Positions 48,916-60,040 of a stretch of DNA of 64,000 nt are shown piece by piece. The notes under the pieces were generated by a model that worked only from the letters and a program-made list of their open reading frames with translations, was not told the DNA's origin and searched no databases. The stretch comes from Telopea speciosissima (Eukaryota > Streptophyta > Magnoliopsida > Proteales > Proteaceae), in contig NC_057923.1 of NCBI RefSeq assembly GCF_018873765.1, positions 9,374,413 through 9,438,412 of the forward strand. The letters run 5' to 3'. The position numbers were made by a program, and so were the translations under genes. Each line of letters opens with the position of its first letter. Position 1 is the first letter of the stretch.

Positions 48916-49060
48916 GGGTAGGAGTGCAAATCGGTCCGATTTCACGTTATCGGTTTGATTATTTAGTGGTTCCAGCTCTAAGTAGTTTAGAACCAGACCA
49001 ATTAGCTATTGGTTTTTTGTTGTTTTTTTTTTTTTATAGAATGTAATTTTTTTTGTTTTT
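48916..49060. other. Possible hAT terminus
   Basis: TAGGAGTGCAAATCGGTCCG looks like one hAT end, similar in form to TAGGGGTGCAAGTTTGG at 41958. No matching right end or target duplication was found. Confidence 0.3.
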
Positions 49061-49187
49061 CAAGGGATGCAAATGGTGTATAGCTCATTCCATTGTCAAG
49101 AAAACTCTATTATTAGTGTGTATGACGATTTGACCTAATTCTATTCCTGACTTTATTATTTCATGTAAATGAAATCCTGTTTTCGCA

Positions 49188-49568
49188 TTGGCTGGAGGGT
49201 TACAAAATCGTGATGTTATACACATGGAGCTTTGTGCTATAAGGGCTGATTTATTGAAGGCTAGAGCCATGCAAATACAGCAGGTGCAGGTGCGTTCGGA
49301 CTCTATGGTGGCAGTGCAAATGATTGTGGGAACGTTCCAACCACATTGGGAATTCCTATGGTTACTTGAGGAGATTCAGAGTTTACGTGATAGTTTTTGC
49401 AATTGTAGCTTTAATCACCATGTTAGAGAGATTAATGGTTGTGCAGATTTCTTAACAGGTATTGTACACCATGTAGAAGAGGTTGATTTTAATATTTCTG
49501 ATCTTCCTAAAGCACTTTCCACTCATATTAGGAATGATGCTTTGAATATGACTTATTACAGGTTGTAA
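49188..49568 (+). pseudogene. RNase H-like domain remnant of an L1-type LINE
   Basis: A 126-codon open stretch encodes HMELCAIRADLLKARAM, VQVRSDSMVAVQMIVG and FNHHVREINGCADFLTG. These correspond to the E, D and H/D-bearing blocks of the RNase H domain at the C-terminus of plant L1 LINEs and related reverse-transcriptase-like genes (the usual ESDS and REAN.VAD motifs). The preceding 100 bases continue the homology in a damaged frame, and no reverse transcriptase is seen. AT microsatellites follow at 49575-49620. Confidence 0.65.
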
Positions 49569-49877
49569 ATTCGTTATATATATATATATAAGTTACTTTT
49601 AAGCATATATATATATATCACTAGATTTTTTATTTATAAAAAAAAAAATTTGTAGTGATATTTGTCCGTACGGTAAGTCCAACAACCGCATGTGAGTGAT
49701 AACTGATGAGAGGTCACATCTCCCAATATTTATCCGTGGATCCCAATTCACAACCGCTTGATGCTTCTGTGTTGACCAAGTGGGTCCCGAAATCACTTCT
49801 CCCATACCAATTGAGAATTCTCTCTTGCTGGGCATTGAATGGAGAACATATGGATTCAACCAATCCATCTCTATGGC

Positions 49878-50145
49878 ATGGTTCTAAGTATCGGTAAAAG
49901 TATCGGTATAAGTATATCGGGTGATACGTATCAGTTTTGTTAGGTACCGATATTGATGCTATACTGATACCATATTGGTAGCACAATATGGACAAGGGGT
50001 AAAATGATCAAAAAAATAACTTTTAAGAAAATTCAAAGATAATTTTGTCTGATACAATCGATCCAGGCTGATATCGTATCAATATCGTATCAATTTTCCA
50101 TGTTGCTGCTACCTGTTCTGATACCATGCACTAAAACCATGATCT
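49878..50145. mobile_element. Family J, copy 3
   Basis: It opens CATGGTTCTAAGTATCGG and closes CTGATACCATGCACTAAAACCATG, giving inverted ends. TATCGGTATAAG, GGTACCGATATTGATGC and TATCGTATCAATATCG fill the interior. It matches the layout at 24302-24547. Confidence 0.7.
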
Positions 50146-50149
50146 ATGG

Positions 50150-51368
50150 TTCCCATGCATACTTGATTCCATATATCATCTGCCACTATCATTAAGTGTG
50201 AGCTATGAGACTGTAACTTTGTGTGTGCTCCTTTTGTTCAGTGAGAGAGAGAGAGAGAGGGAGAGAGGTCACTGGTGACGTATTTTTAGTAACCATATAA
50301 AAGATAGAAAGCATCTTCATCATGGAGTGCGAGATACCCTTCCTGTTTTTTAACCAAAGCTAATGGGAGCAAACAATTTGCAGAGTGCAAGAAAACATAT
50401 TATTTAATAGGGCAAAAGATCTCTATTTAATAATAAAACATAGTCATAGTAAAAATGGCATGGATCGGTTTATATCGGACATATCATTGAGCTCGGACCG
50501 TTGGATGCAATAACTGTCAGGTGTCAACATTTCCATCTAGCACTGCCACACTGTCACACTTTAGGAATTAGAGAGGATAATAATCCCAATAAAAGGCGGC
50601 TTTATGGAGAAAGCCGAGCCTCCTTCTCTTATAGAGAATTTGTAAGAACTTTTCATGTCACTTCATTCCTTTCATTGTGTCAATTAAATAGTTACGTATA
50701 TATGACGTAGCAGTCCATCCACATATCTCCACACCTCCTATTCAGTTACAATTTCTATTCGGTTACTTCTCCTACGCTACAATTCCTTCCACTGGACTTA
50801 ACTCTTTTTTTTGTTTTAGTAGAAAGAAGGTTATTTATTATTCATGCACATTCAACGCCAAACAAAAGACATCAAAATGCATAAAACAGATAAAAAGCAT
50901 GATAAACACAAGATATGGATATACAACTCCTTCCACTAAGACTTAATTACCCATAATGATAACTAGCTATCTTCCCACATACAATAACTACTACATTAGT
51001 AACTAACAGCATACTAGAACGTTGCTACATAGAAAAACATATGAACGGCATGTAACACCATGGCTCAAAAATATCACTAAAAAATTGCACGAGGCTCCCA
51101 CCACTGTAGGATCATACTATATATAATCTTACCCTTGTTTTTCACATATAGACTATTTTATCCTTGAACCCGTGACCACTTGATCACAATGGAATAACCT
51201 TACCCTTCCACCAAGGCTTGAGGAGTTCATTGAGAAACCAAAAACCACAATCCTTGACGGCTTGACCAAGTACTACTATTTTGGTACCACTTTTCGTACC
51301 CCACCCAAACTCTTATTACTTCTTCAACTCTTCTTTCCAAAAGCAGCAGAGCAGGATGTGGAGCTCCA
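50150..51368. other. Distal upstream region of the ABCB gene
   Basis: A (GA)n tract lies at 50241-50267, a family C fragment (CACTGCCACACTGTCACAC) at 50535-50575, and otherwise AT-rich DNA. No gene was recognised. Confidence 0.45.
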
Positions 51369-51369
51369 A

Positions 51370-51422
51370 CGTCATTAGTGACGATTACAATTACAAGTAA
51401 ATTAAGCACGTCATTAGTGACG
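51370..51422 (+). promoter_or_regulatory. Twin CGTCATTAGTGACG palindromes upstream of the ABCB gene
   Basis: The 14-bp palindrome CGTCATTAGTGACG occurs at 51370-51383 and again at 51409-51422, 39 bases apart. Each contains two inverted TGACG cores, so four TGACG sites lie within 53 bases, 437-489 bases upstream of the start codon. TGACG is the core of as-1/ocs-type elements bound by TGA-class bZIP factors in salicylate and xenobiotic responses. Function is inferred. Confidence 0.5.
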
Positions 51423-51718
51423 ATAACTACTGGAAAAATTTATAAATGTCAACTCTGATGTCTAATTAATGGGTCTACATTTATCTGTCTATCCCACATG
51501 TTCATTATCTCTTGAAGACAAAACCTAAATACAAGATTGTCTCCTAATAACCCAATTTTAATATAACCCCTACCCAAACGTTTTGCCCGAGCAGGGGTAA
51601 GGGGGTCATTGCGCATGTGGCCCAATCTGCACCGCACAGTCCGCTACGGGCAGCTGCGCTGTAGAGGATCTGAATTGCCCCTACAAACTTCCAAAAAAGA
51701 AAAAATGACAAGAATGCA

Positions 51719-51726
51719 TATAAATA
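51719..51726 (+). promoter_or_regulatory. TATA box of the ABCB gene
   Basis: TATAAATA lies 133 bases upstream of the ATG, leaving room for a 5' leader of about 100 bases. No competing TATA box is closer. Confidence 0.7.
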
Positions 51727-51858
51727 CAGGAGGGGTTCTCATTGAAGGGGGAAAGAGAAGGAGACATTAGAAGTTAGTGAAACAATCCAAGTTCTTGTTT
51801 GTGAGCTTGTGAGTCTAAGTACTACTGAATTCTGTTTATTCTCCCTGAAGAGGGTGAA

Positions 51859-54800
51859 ATGGGTGACAACGACAAAACGGATTTGCAGAGCAAGAGGTCC
51901 AATAAGAAGAAGAGCTCTTCTTTCTCATCCATTACCAGTATTTTCATGCATGCAGATCGTATAGATGTGTTGTTAATGTTTCTGGGATTTCTTGGTGCTG
52001 TTGGTGATGGATTCATGACTCCAATCATGTTGTTCATTACTAGCAGAATCATGAACAATTTTGGTACTTCAACCACCACTGATTCTAATGTCTTCGTTCA
52101 CAATATCAATCAGGTAACCTGAACTGAACAGAAAAGAAAATTTCCTTTTTCTTGTCACATCTGCTCTGTTCTGATTAAGGTTTTTTGTTTTTGAATCACA
52201 GAATGCGGTTAACCTACTCTACTTGTCATGTGGGTCTTTCTTAGTTTCCTTCTTGGGTAAGTATTGTCTTTTTGAGAATCTATTTGGTATAAAAATTTGA
52301 TCTTGGTTTTAATGGAGTTTGATTTTGCAGAGGGTTATTGCTGGACAAGAACAGGGGAAAGACAAGCAGCAAGGATGAGAGCTACATATCTAAAAGCTGT
52401 GCTAAGGCAAGAAGTGGGTTACTTTGATCTGCAAGTCTCAAGCACAGCAGAAGTGATTACTAGCGTTTCCAACGATAGTCTCGTTATCCAAGACGTTATT
52501 AGTGAAAAGGTTCCTTTTTTTGTTTAAAACCCCTCTTTTTAATGATTCTCTATTCTGAAAACCCAGAAAACTAACAGAAAATTCAAATCATAAGCAGGTG
52601 TCAAACTTCTTGATGAACTCGTCAATGTTCTTAGGGAGTTACGTTGTAGCATTTCTGCTAATGTGGAGGTTGGCCATTGTAGGATTCCCATTTGTTGTTC
52701 TCCTACTCATCCCTGGAATGATATATGGAAGAACATTAATGGGTTTAGCAAGGAAAACCAGAGAAGAGTACAATAAAGCTGGTACTATAGCTGAGCAAGC
52801 GATTTCATCTATCAGAACTGTTTACTCGTTCGTTGGAGAAAGTAAAACCATGGAGGAATTCTCTGCAGCGCTTCAAGGATCTATTAAGTTAGGCTTGAAA
52901 CAGGGCTTGGCCAAAGGTTTAGCAATTGGTAGTAATGGTGTTGTCTTTGGCATTTGGGCTTTCATGTCTTGGTATGGAAGCAGATTAGTCATGTATCATG
53001 GTGGGAAAGGAGGAACTGTTTTCGCCGTCGGAGCTTCCCTCGCTATTGGTGGCCTGTAAGTCTCTCATTCTCTCTCAGTTTCTTAACTTCAATTCTCTGT
53101 TTCAATTGATGACTGAATTGAACTTGATTGATTTCCTGACAGAGCACTAGGCTCTGGTTTGTCGAACCTGAAGTACTTCTCTGAAGCTTCTTCTGCTGGA
53201 GAACGTATAATGGAGGTCATCAAGAGAGTACCAAAAATTGATTCAGGAAACATGGAAGGTGAAATTCTGGAGAGTGTTTCAGGAGATGTTGAATTCAAGA
53301 ACGTCGAATTTGCTTACCCGTCGAGACCTGACAACGTAGTCCTTCCAAACTTCAACCTTAAAGTTCCTGCCGGAAAAACTGTAGCCTTAGTCGGAGGAAG
53401 TGGGTCAGGAAAATCAACTGTTATTGCTTTAGTGGAAAGATTTTATGATCCAATTAATGGAGAAATTCTACTTGATGGAGTGGCCATTGATAAGCTTCAG
53501 CTCAAATGGCTTCGTTCTCAAATGGGTTTAGTCAGCCAAGAACCAGCTCTCTTTGCAACCTCCATTAAAGAGAATATATTCTTTGGCAAAGAAGATGCCA
53601 CCATGGAAGAAGTTGTTGCAGCAGCTAAAGCTGCTAATGCTCATAATTTCATATCTCAATTGCCTCAAGGATACGAAACCCAAGTAGGTGAGAGAGGAGT
53701 TCAGATGTCGGGAGGACAGAAACAGAGGATAGCAATTGCAAGAGCAATAATCAAAGCACCTCGAATCCTTCTGTTAGACGAAGCAACAAGCGCATTGGAC
53801 TCGGAATCGGAACGAATCGTTCAAGAAGCACTGGATAAGGCGGCGGTGGGGCGTACCACGATCGTGATTGCTCACCGACTCTCCACGATTCGCAATGCGG
53901 ACGTAATCGCTGTGGTGAACAATGGACTAGTGATGGAGACCGGATCACATGACGAGTTGATCCAGAACGAGAACGGGTTATACTCTTCACTCGTCCGACT
54001 CCAACAGACAGAGAAGAAGACAGAAGACACCACCATTGTCACCACCACAGCTCTTGTCGACAACAATAGTAGTAGTCGGAGAAGCTCTATCATGAGTAGG
54101 TCTAGCTCTGCAAGGTCAGAGAGTAAAGAGGAGAGTGATGCTGTGTCGGCGGAGGAGAGAAAGTTACCTCTGCCATCGTTTCGGAGGTTGTTGATGTTGA
54201 ATCTTCCGGAGTGGAAACAAGCGATCTTAGGATGTGTGGGTGCGATGTTGTTTGGGGCGGTGCAGCCAGTGTACGCGTTTGTGATGGGGAGTATGATATC
54301 GGTGTACTTCTTGAGTGATCATAGTGAGATAAAATCGCAGACGAGGACTTACTCGTTGTTCTTCGCTTCACTGGCGGTGTTCTCGTTGGCGATTAATATA
54401 ATCCAACACTATAACTTTGGAGCCATGGGTGAGTATTTGACGAAGAGGGTGAGGGAGAGAATGTTGTCAAAGATACTCACTTTCGAGGTTGGGTGGTTCG
54501 ATCAAGATGAGAACTCTACTGGTGCTGTTTGTTCTAGGCTCGCCAAAGATGCCAATGTGGTACGTCTATATTTCTCTCTTTTACTCTTTCTACAATTCAC
54601 ACACTGAAACCATCCAACCAAACCATTCAATGCACCCCCACAGCACAACATGTGGCCGAGATGTTTAGATGGCGAGGATGGATGTGCACCACAGAGTTGG
54701 AAATCTTTTTCTCCATAGTATATGCATCATGCTCAAATGTGTGCATCCATTCTCGCAATCTGAACAACACCTATTTATTATAATCAGATCTTTTTTTTGT

Positions 54801-57465
54801 TACTATAATGTTCTTCTATCATAATTTTTTGCTATATATTCATTTAGGGCTGATGTTTTCTTTGCCACAATGCAGTCTGTGCCCACACACATGGGCCTAT
54901 CATTCAGGGGCAGGGTGGTCATTGCGCCCATCCCATGTGTCTGAACGCAACCTGCACCCCCACACAGAAAACATTCTCCCATTCATTTAAATGATTAGCT
55001 CCTAAATGACTCCACGTGTAGATGATTAGTCAAATAATAATTAATTATATACATAAAAGTCTTTTTTTGGTAAAGAATTATATACATAAAAGTCAGCTCA
55101 ACTAAACTTCCACCCTCTTTGATTCAACTAAAAGGGAAATGATCTGACTTTGTATTTAATCTTATCTTTTAATTTAAGTTTTTTTTTTCATGTAAATAAA
55201 AAAAAAATAAAAAAATAAAAAACTGAATGAGAGATGGTTTGGTGATTCACTTAGCAGTGGGTCCTATCTAATCGCATAAACATAAGACATGTGGATTTTT
55301 TCTTTTTTCTTTTAGGAAGAATGTTCTCTGTGCTGCAGCATAAGCTACGTCCAGCACATGAGCAACTTGTGCAGAGGGCAGGGTGGTCATTCCACCCACC
55401 CCCATGTGCCTGGGTGCAATCTGCACTGCGGCACAGAGAACAGTACCCCTTTCTTTTATTACTTTATTACATCTTTCTTCTACGAGGGCAAGGCGTAGGG
55501 GAAAGAAATAACATTTCATGTGAAGAAGAGAGGGATAGACACACGAGATGATGCTAGTATACTACGCTAGCAGTTTACAGAACCTTTTTCCTTTTTTAAA
55601 TTTAGTTGAAGATAACAAGAGGAAGGGAGAAAGAACGCTGTGCACTCCGCCTTTCCCAAAGAGGAAACGTAGCACTGCAAAACACTCTCACTAATGCTAA
55701 TTAAGTTTAAAAACACTTCTGTCATCTGGCTAATGATTCGTCATGCATGATGGATTTGCTAGATAATGCTGTTGCTTTCATCCATGACTTAGTCTTCATT
55801 AACATAATGGAATAGAAAATTACTTCCAATTAATGCGCTTCCTATATCATCATTTTAAATATAGTTAATCGCTTTCAAGTGATTAATCAAATATTATATT
55901 ATTATTGATGTTGTTTAGTTTAATGCTTCTGATGTGTTTGCCTAAAAGATCTCTCACGTTTAAGAAATCACTGAGTCAAGAGACTCGGACCCATTACTTC
56001 TTCAGTTACGACTCGTTAATATAGTAAATCTTCTTTTTCTTTTTTTAATAATATAAGAAGGAACAACTGGTTTCAGGTGAGATCACTAGTGGGAGATCGA
56101 ATGGCTCTTCTGGTACAGACCTTCTCAGCCGTAATCATAGCTTGCACAATGGGCCTAGTTATTGCATGGAGGCTTGCGATCGTGATGATAGCGATCCAAC
56201 CCTTGATCATAATTTGCTTCTACACCCGCCGAGTTCTACTTAAGAGCATGTCCAACAAAGCCATTAAAGCACAAGACGAGAGCAGCAAGCTCGCCGCCGA
56301 AGCTGTCTCCAATCTCCGCACCGTCACCGCTTTCTCCTCTCAGGCACGGATCCTTAGCATGCTTGAACGAGCTCAAGAAATCCCACGAAGGGAGAGCATT
56401 CGCCAATCCTGGTTCGCCGGCATTGGCTTGGCGTCTTCCCAATCTCTCATGACCTGCACATGGGCCCTCGATTTCTGGTATGGTGGAAGGCTTGTTTCCC
56501 ATGGCTATATCACTTCTAAGGCATTATTCCAGACCTTCATGATCCTAGTCAGCACCGGCCGTGTCATCGCCGATGCCGGAGCTATGACCACCGATTTGGC
56601 CAAAGGTGCTGATGCGGTCGGCTCTGTTTTCTCGGTACTCGACCGGGTCACCCGAATTGAGCCGGATGATGCTGAAGGTCACAAGCCCCAGAAGTCATTA
56701 ACTGGTCGTATAGATATTCAGAACGTTGACTTTGCCTACCCTGCGAGACCTGATGTCATCATCTTCAGGGGATTTTCTCTGAATATCGAACCTGCAAAGT
56801 CAACGGCTCTGGTGGGTCAGAGCGGTTCAGGGAAATCGACAATCATCGGTCTGATCGAGAGATTTTACGACCCATTAAAAGGGTCGGTGAGGATCGACGG
56901 AAGAGATATAAAGTCGTACCATCTGAGGTCTTTGAGGAAGCACATCGCGTTGGTGAGCCAAGAGCCGACACTGTTTGCTGGGACGATTAGGGAGAATATA
57001 GTGTACGGCGGAGCTGGAGCTTCGGAGAAGGTGGATGAGGCGGAGATCATAGAAGCAGCAAAGGCGGCGAATGCTCACGATTTTATAGCATCACTGAAGG
57101 ACGGGTATGAGACATCGTGTGGAGACAGAGGGGTGCAGTTGTCGGGAGGGCAGAAGCAAAGGATAGCGATAGCAAGGGCGATACTGAAGAACCCGGCGGT
57201 GTTGTTGTTGGACGAGGCAACGAGTGCGCTGGACAGCCAATCGGAGAAAGTGGTGCAAGAGGCATTGGAGAGGCTGATGGTTGGGAGGACGAGCGTGGTG
57301 GTGGCGCATCGCCTCAGCACTATTCAGAACTGCAATCTTATTGCAGTGTTGGAGAAGGGGAAGGTGGTGGAGAAAGGGACTCATTCGGCGCTTTTGGCCA
57401 AGGGACCTGCCGGGGCTTACCATTCTCTTGTAAGCCTCCAACGGACGCCACCAACGCTAACTTGA
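51859..57465 (+). CDS. ABC transporter B family member (ABCB15/22-like, MDR type)
   Basis: Six exons join at 51859-52113, 52202-52256, 52331-52509, 52598-53055, 53143-54559 and 56077-57465. They total 3753 nt and encode 1250 residues, the full length usual for plant ABCBs (about 1240-1290). The order is TMD1-NBD1-linker-TMD2-NBD2, so it is a full transporter, probably in the plasma membrane, exporting hydrophobic compounds or auxin-like substrates. NBD1 has Walker [10 protein letters not shown] (about 400-408), signature SGGQ (505-508), Walker B ILLLDEAT (524-531) and the H-loop His near 560. A Ser-rich linker ([18 protein letters not shown]) follows. NBD2 has GQSGSGKST (1035-1043), LSGGQ (1143-1147) and VLLLDEAT (1163-1170). 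All catalytic motifs are intact. MGDNDKTD... with [13 protein letters not shown] resembles the ABCB15/16/22 group; substrate unknown. Intron 5 (about 1.5 kb) holds two MITE copies. The gene converges on TFB5. Confidence 0.96.
54846..54977. mobile_element. MITE family A, in ABCB intron 5
   Basis: It starts GGGCTGATGTTTTCTTTGCC and ends CACACAGAAAACATTCTCCC, forming inverted ends. The core GGGGCAGGGTGGTCATTGCG matches family A. It lies within the last intron of the transporter gene. Confidence 0.8.
55313..55449. mobile_element. MITE family A, second copy in ABCB intron 5
   Basis: AGGAAGAATGTTCTCTGTGC pairs with GCACAGAGAACAGTACCCC. The core GGGCAGGGTGGTCATTCCAC and CCCCATGTGCCTGGGTGCAA match the copy at 25650. 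A family L fragment (AACATTTCATGTGAAGAAG...) follows at about 55478-55590. Confidence 0.87.
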
Positions 57466-57828
57466 GAGATTACTTGAAAAAGCAAAACTAAAGGCGAAGG
57501 GGGGACTCAGGAACCACTTAGATGTGCTACCGGCGTCAGCTAATTGAATTAGAAGAAGTAACAAGCAATCCAAGTGCAGATTCATGACTGTTACAGACAT
57601 ACATTTGTCCAATCCCATCTCTGTTTCAACTATTTGAAATTTTGCGGAAAAACAGAACATAGCATTTTTCTTCATGGAGCACAATCATCTGGAAGTTGAA
57701 TTAAGTATAACTGGAATAGTTACAGAGTTCAAATATGCTTAAATGCCTTAAATGGCATCATATGTATGTTTTGCAAGTGGATTAGAAAGAGAATAAAAAA
57801 AAAAAATTTGGCAGCCAAGGATCACGAA

Positions 57829-58157
57829 TCAAGCAGGCTTCTCATAAGAATTTTGATCTCTGAAATCCACAATGGCAGAACGAATCATTTCAGCCACATG
57901 GGGTTGCACAAACAAGTGAGTGCTATCAAGCACATGTATTATAAACTTCTGCGAAGCCGGAAGTGAAGAATTCATATTAATGATGAACTGCGCCATAGGT
58001 ATGTCACTGAAGGAAATGGAAAACATTTTAATCCATCAGTAGAAATGATATACTAAATAAAAAAGAAAAAAGAGCAAACCAAATGATCTCAAGAAATGAG
58101 GTTTTATGCCAATATTATTTACCATGTGATAAACAGCCCCTTGGTAGCATTGACCAT
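57829..58157 (-). CDS. TFB5: General transcription and repair factor TFIIH subunit TFB5 (GTF2H5/TTDA homologue)
   Basis: Two exons, 58157-58123 and 58006-57829, join across a 116-base GT-AG intron to give 213 nt, or 70 residues plus stop. The protein opens MVNATKGLFITCDIPMAQF, continues with SQKFIIHVLDSTHLFVQPHV and ends FRDQNSYEKPA. These are the conserved start, the FIIHVLD.TH.FV core and the DQNSYEK tail of TFB5, the smallest (about 70-residue) core TFIIH subunit, which stabilises XPB/p52 and supports nucleotide excision repair. Length and all landmark residues match the family, so it looks functional. Its 3' end faces the ABCB gene; the stop codons are about 364 bases apart, so 3' UTRs may overlap. 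A naive scan would show only the second exon, with a false upstream start. Confidence 0.93.
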
Positions 58158-59521
58158 TGTGTACAAGCAATCTGAATGTAAACACTTTGAACTGCATCAG
58201 GAACGAATACCAAATAATTAGAAGTGTGCACCCATCAAAAAGTTCTAACAATAATCAGCAGCCACACTGATAAAGCCAGGGAATTGTATGGAACCCAATC
58301 AAATGTGTTAAGATATTGTATAAAATTCAACTCATGTTCATAACTGCAACAGATTAAGCAAATTATAGTTCAAGTCCTACCCCCAAGAGAAAAATAAGCT
58401 CATCAAAATTAATTCTAGAATGGAGCCCACAACCAAATATAAGTTGGGCAAAGTTAGGATTTAGAGGCATCCAACAAGATGAAATCCAAAAGATTGACTA
58501 CAAATGTCACCATATATACAGGATACTACCTAAAGGTGTATAATTTTTTACATGATATGCTGGAATATGACAGTTCATAGAATGCAAAAACGTCGTATGA
58601 GATAATCTATAATATCACAATAAATAAACTTTTAGCTCTTACTCACAACCCACCACAAAATATTGGTAACAACAAGGAGCTCCTTGGCAGGCAGGAAATT
58701 TATTGTTCGAAGAGTAATCATATGATAGATTACATACTAGAAGCCCAATAGTTAATTATTTCCTTCAAAGTCTACCAACTCGAGACAAACCACTTAGCAT
58801 CACCACAACCTAACACCATTACCATCACAACACTGACCCACCCCAATAACATTAGATCAGGATGAAACATGTCAACACTTCAGGAATTTTCCAGCAAACC
58901 ATTATGAAGTTGGGCAGCAATCCTTGAACCGACCAGCCATCCCAGGTAATCAACCCAACCACCCTGGTTTTTAACCAGAAGAGCCACTAAAAAACCAAAA
59001 TATGCCCCTTTCCTACTAGGTTTGGTGTGGCATTTTCAACCCCCACAGCGCACTAGATGTAGAGAATCTGTTGTTTCCACCAGAGGTCAACCAAATCAAA
59101 CCCATTGTCCCACTCATTGAGGGACCTATGGAAAATTTCCCTAGGGTCATCCATAGTTCCAACGAACTCCTCATCTCTTACCATTCAGCAATCTCATTAT
59201 TCAACAAATGCCATTGAATGTTTCATTACTATGTCCTTGAAAGTCTTCTTTTTCCATTTTTGACATTGCTAGGAAGTTTATACTGAAGAAAACAGCGAGA
59301 AACTGCCATATGGCTAACAATAAAATTGGGAAGTTAAAAATCTGGAGTTTCTTAAGGCTGCAATTATGCTTTAAATCACTAAAGATAACCTATAAGAAGC
59401 TAGAACTTTTCGCTCTATCATGAAGGAAATTGTGCGGCATAGTTTTACTCAAAGATCAGACTTAACTGAATCAATAGGAACAGGGGGGGGGGGGGAGGTA
59501 GAGGAGAGAGACAGAGACAGA
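58158..59521. other. TFB5 upstream region
   Basis: No second gene was recognised. It should hold the TFB5 promoter and any 5' UTR intron. A G-run and (GA)n tract lie at 59481-59520, next to the LTR element insertion site. Confidence 0.45.
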
Positions 59522-59526
59522 CACAC

Positions 59527-60025
59527 TGATGCAGGACAATCTTGGACCGGACCGACCCAACTGGTGTACTACATTGGACTGACCCAAACCCAGTTGAACT
59601 GGGTCCAGTTTGAGTGTTTGAATCTAGTAGGATTTTAGGAAGTTTATTTTATTTGGGAAATTATTATGTAATCTTTTATTTTAAGGTAATTATTAGACAT
59701 ATAGGGAAATTTCCAATTTGAGTTTTATTGGGTTTCTATTTTAGTTATAGCCTAGTTTTAGTAAGTAATTAGGAGTCTTTATTTTTGGATGCCTTTTATT
59801 TCTCTTTATGTATGATGTAATTCCCCATCATTAGAAGTTATGCAAGAATGAATTAAAAGAAGAAAATTGGGTTTGTGCGTGTGCACACTCCCCCCCCCCC
59901 CCTTCTTGGACGCTCCCTTCTGCTGTGTCTCCTTCTTCCCCTTTCTTCTGTGTGATTTCTCCCCTCCCCCTCCGGTTTCTTCTTCTACCTCCTTCAATCC
60001 TCTTCTCGATTTCTGTCCCGCATTA
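59527..60025 (+). repeat. 5' LTR
   Basis: Direct repeat of 62034-62528. It includes a C-run near 59890 and a TC-rich 3' part. Confidence 0.92.
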
Positions 60026-60027
60026 TC

Positions 60028-60040
60028 TGGTATCAGAGCC
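60028..60040 (+). other. Primer-binding site (tRNA-iMet type)
   Basis: TGGTATCAGAGCC begins two bases after the 5' LTR, the classical plant LTR-element priming site. Confidence 0.9.

Noticed and set aside
54102-54371. Antisense open frames over the ABCB exons
   Set aside because: Shadows of the transporter coding sequence caused by its codon composition.
57829-58026. TFB5 as an intronless retropseudogene
   Set aside because: An upstream exon with the canonical MVNATKGLF start and GT-AG borders completes a full-length 70-residue protein.
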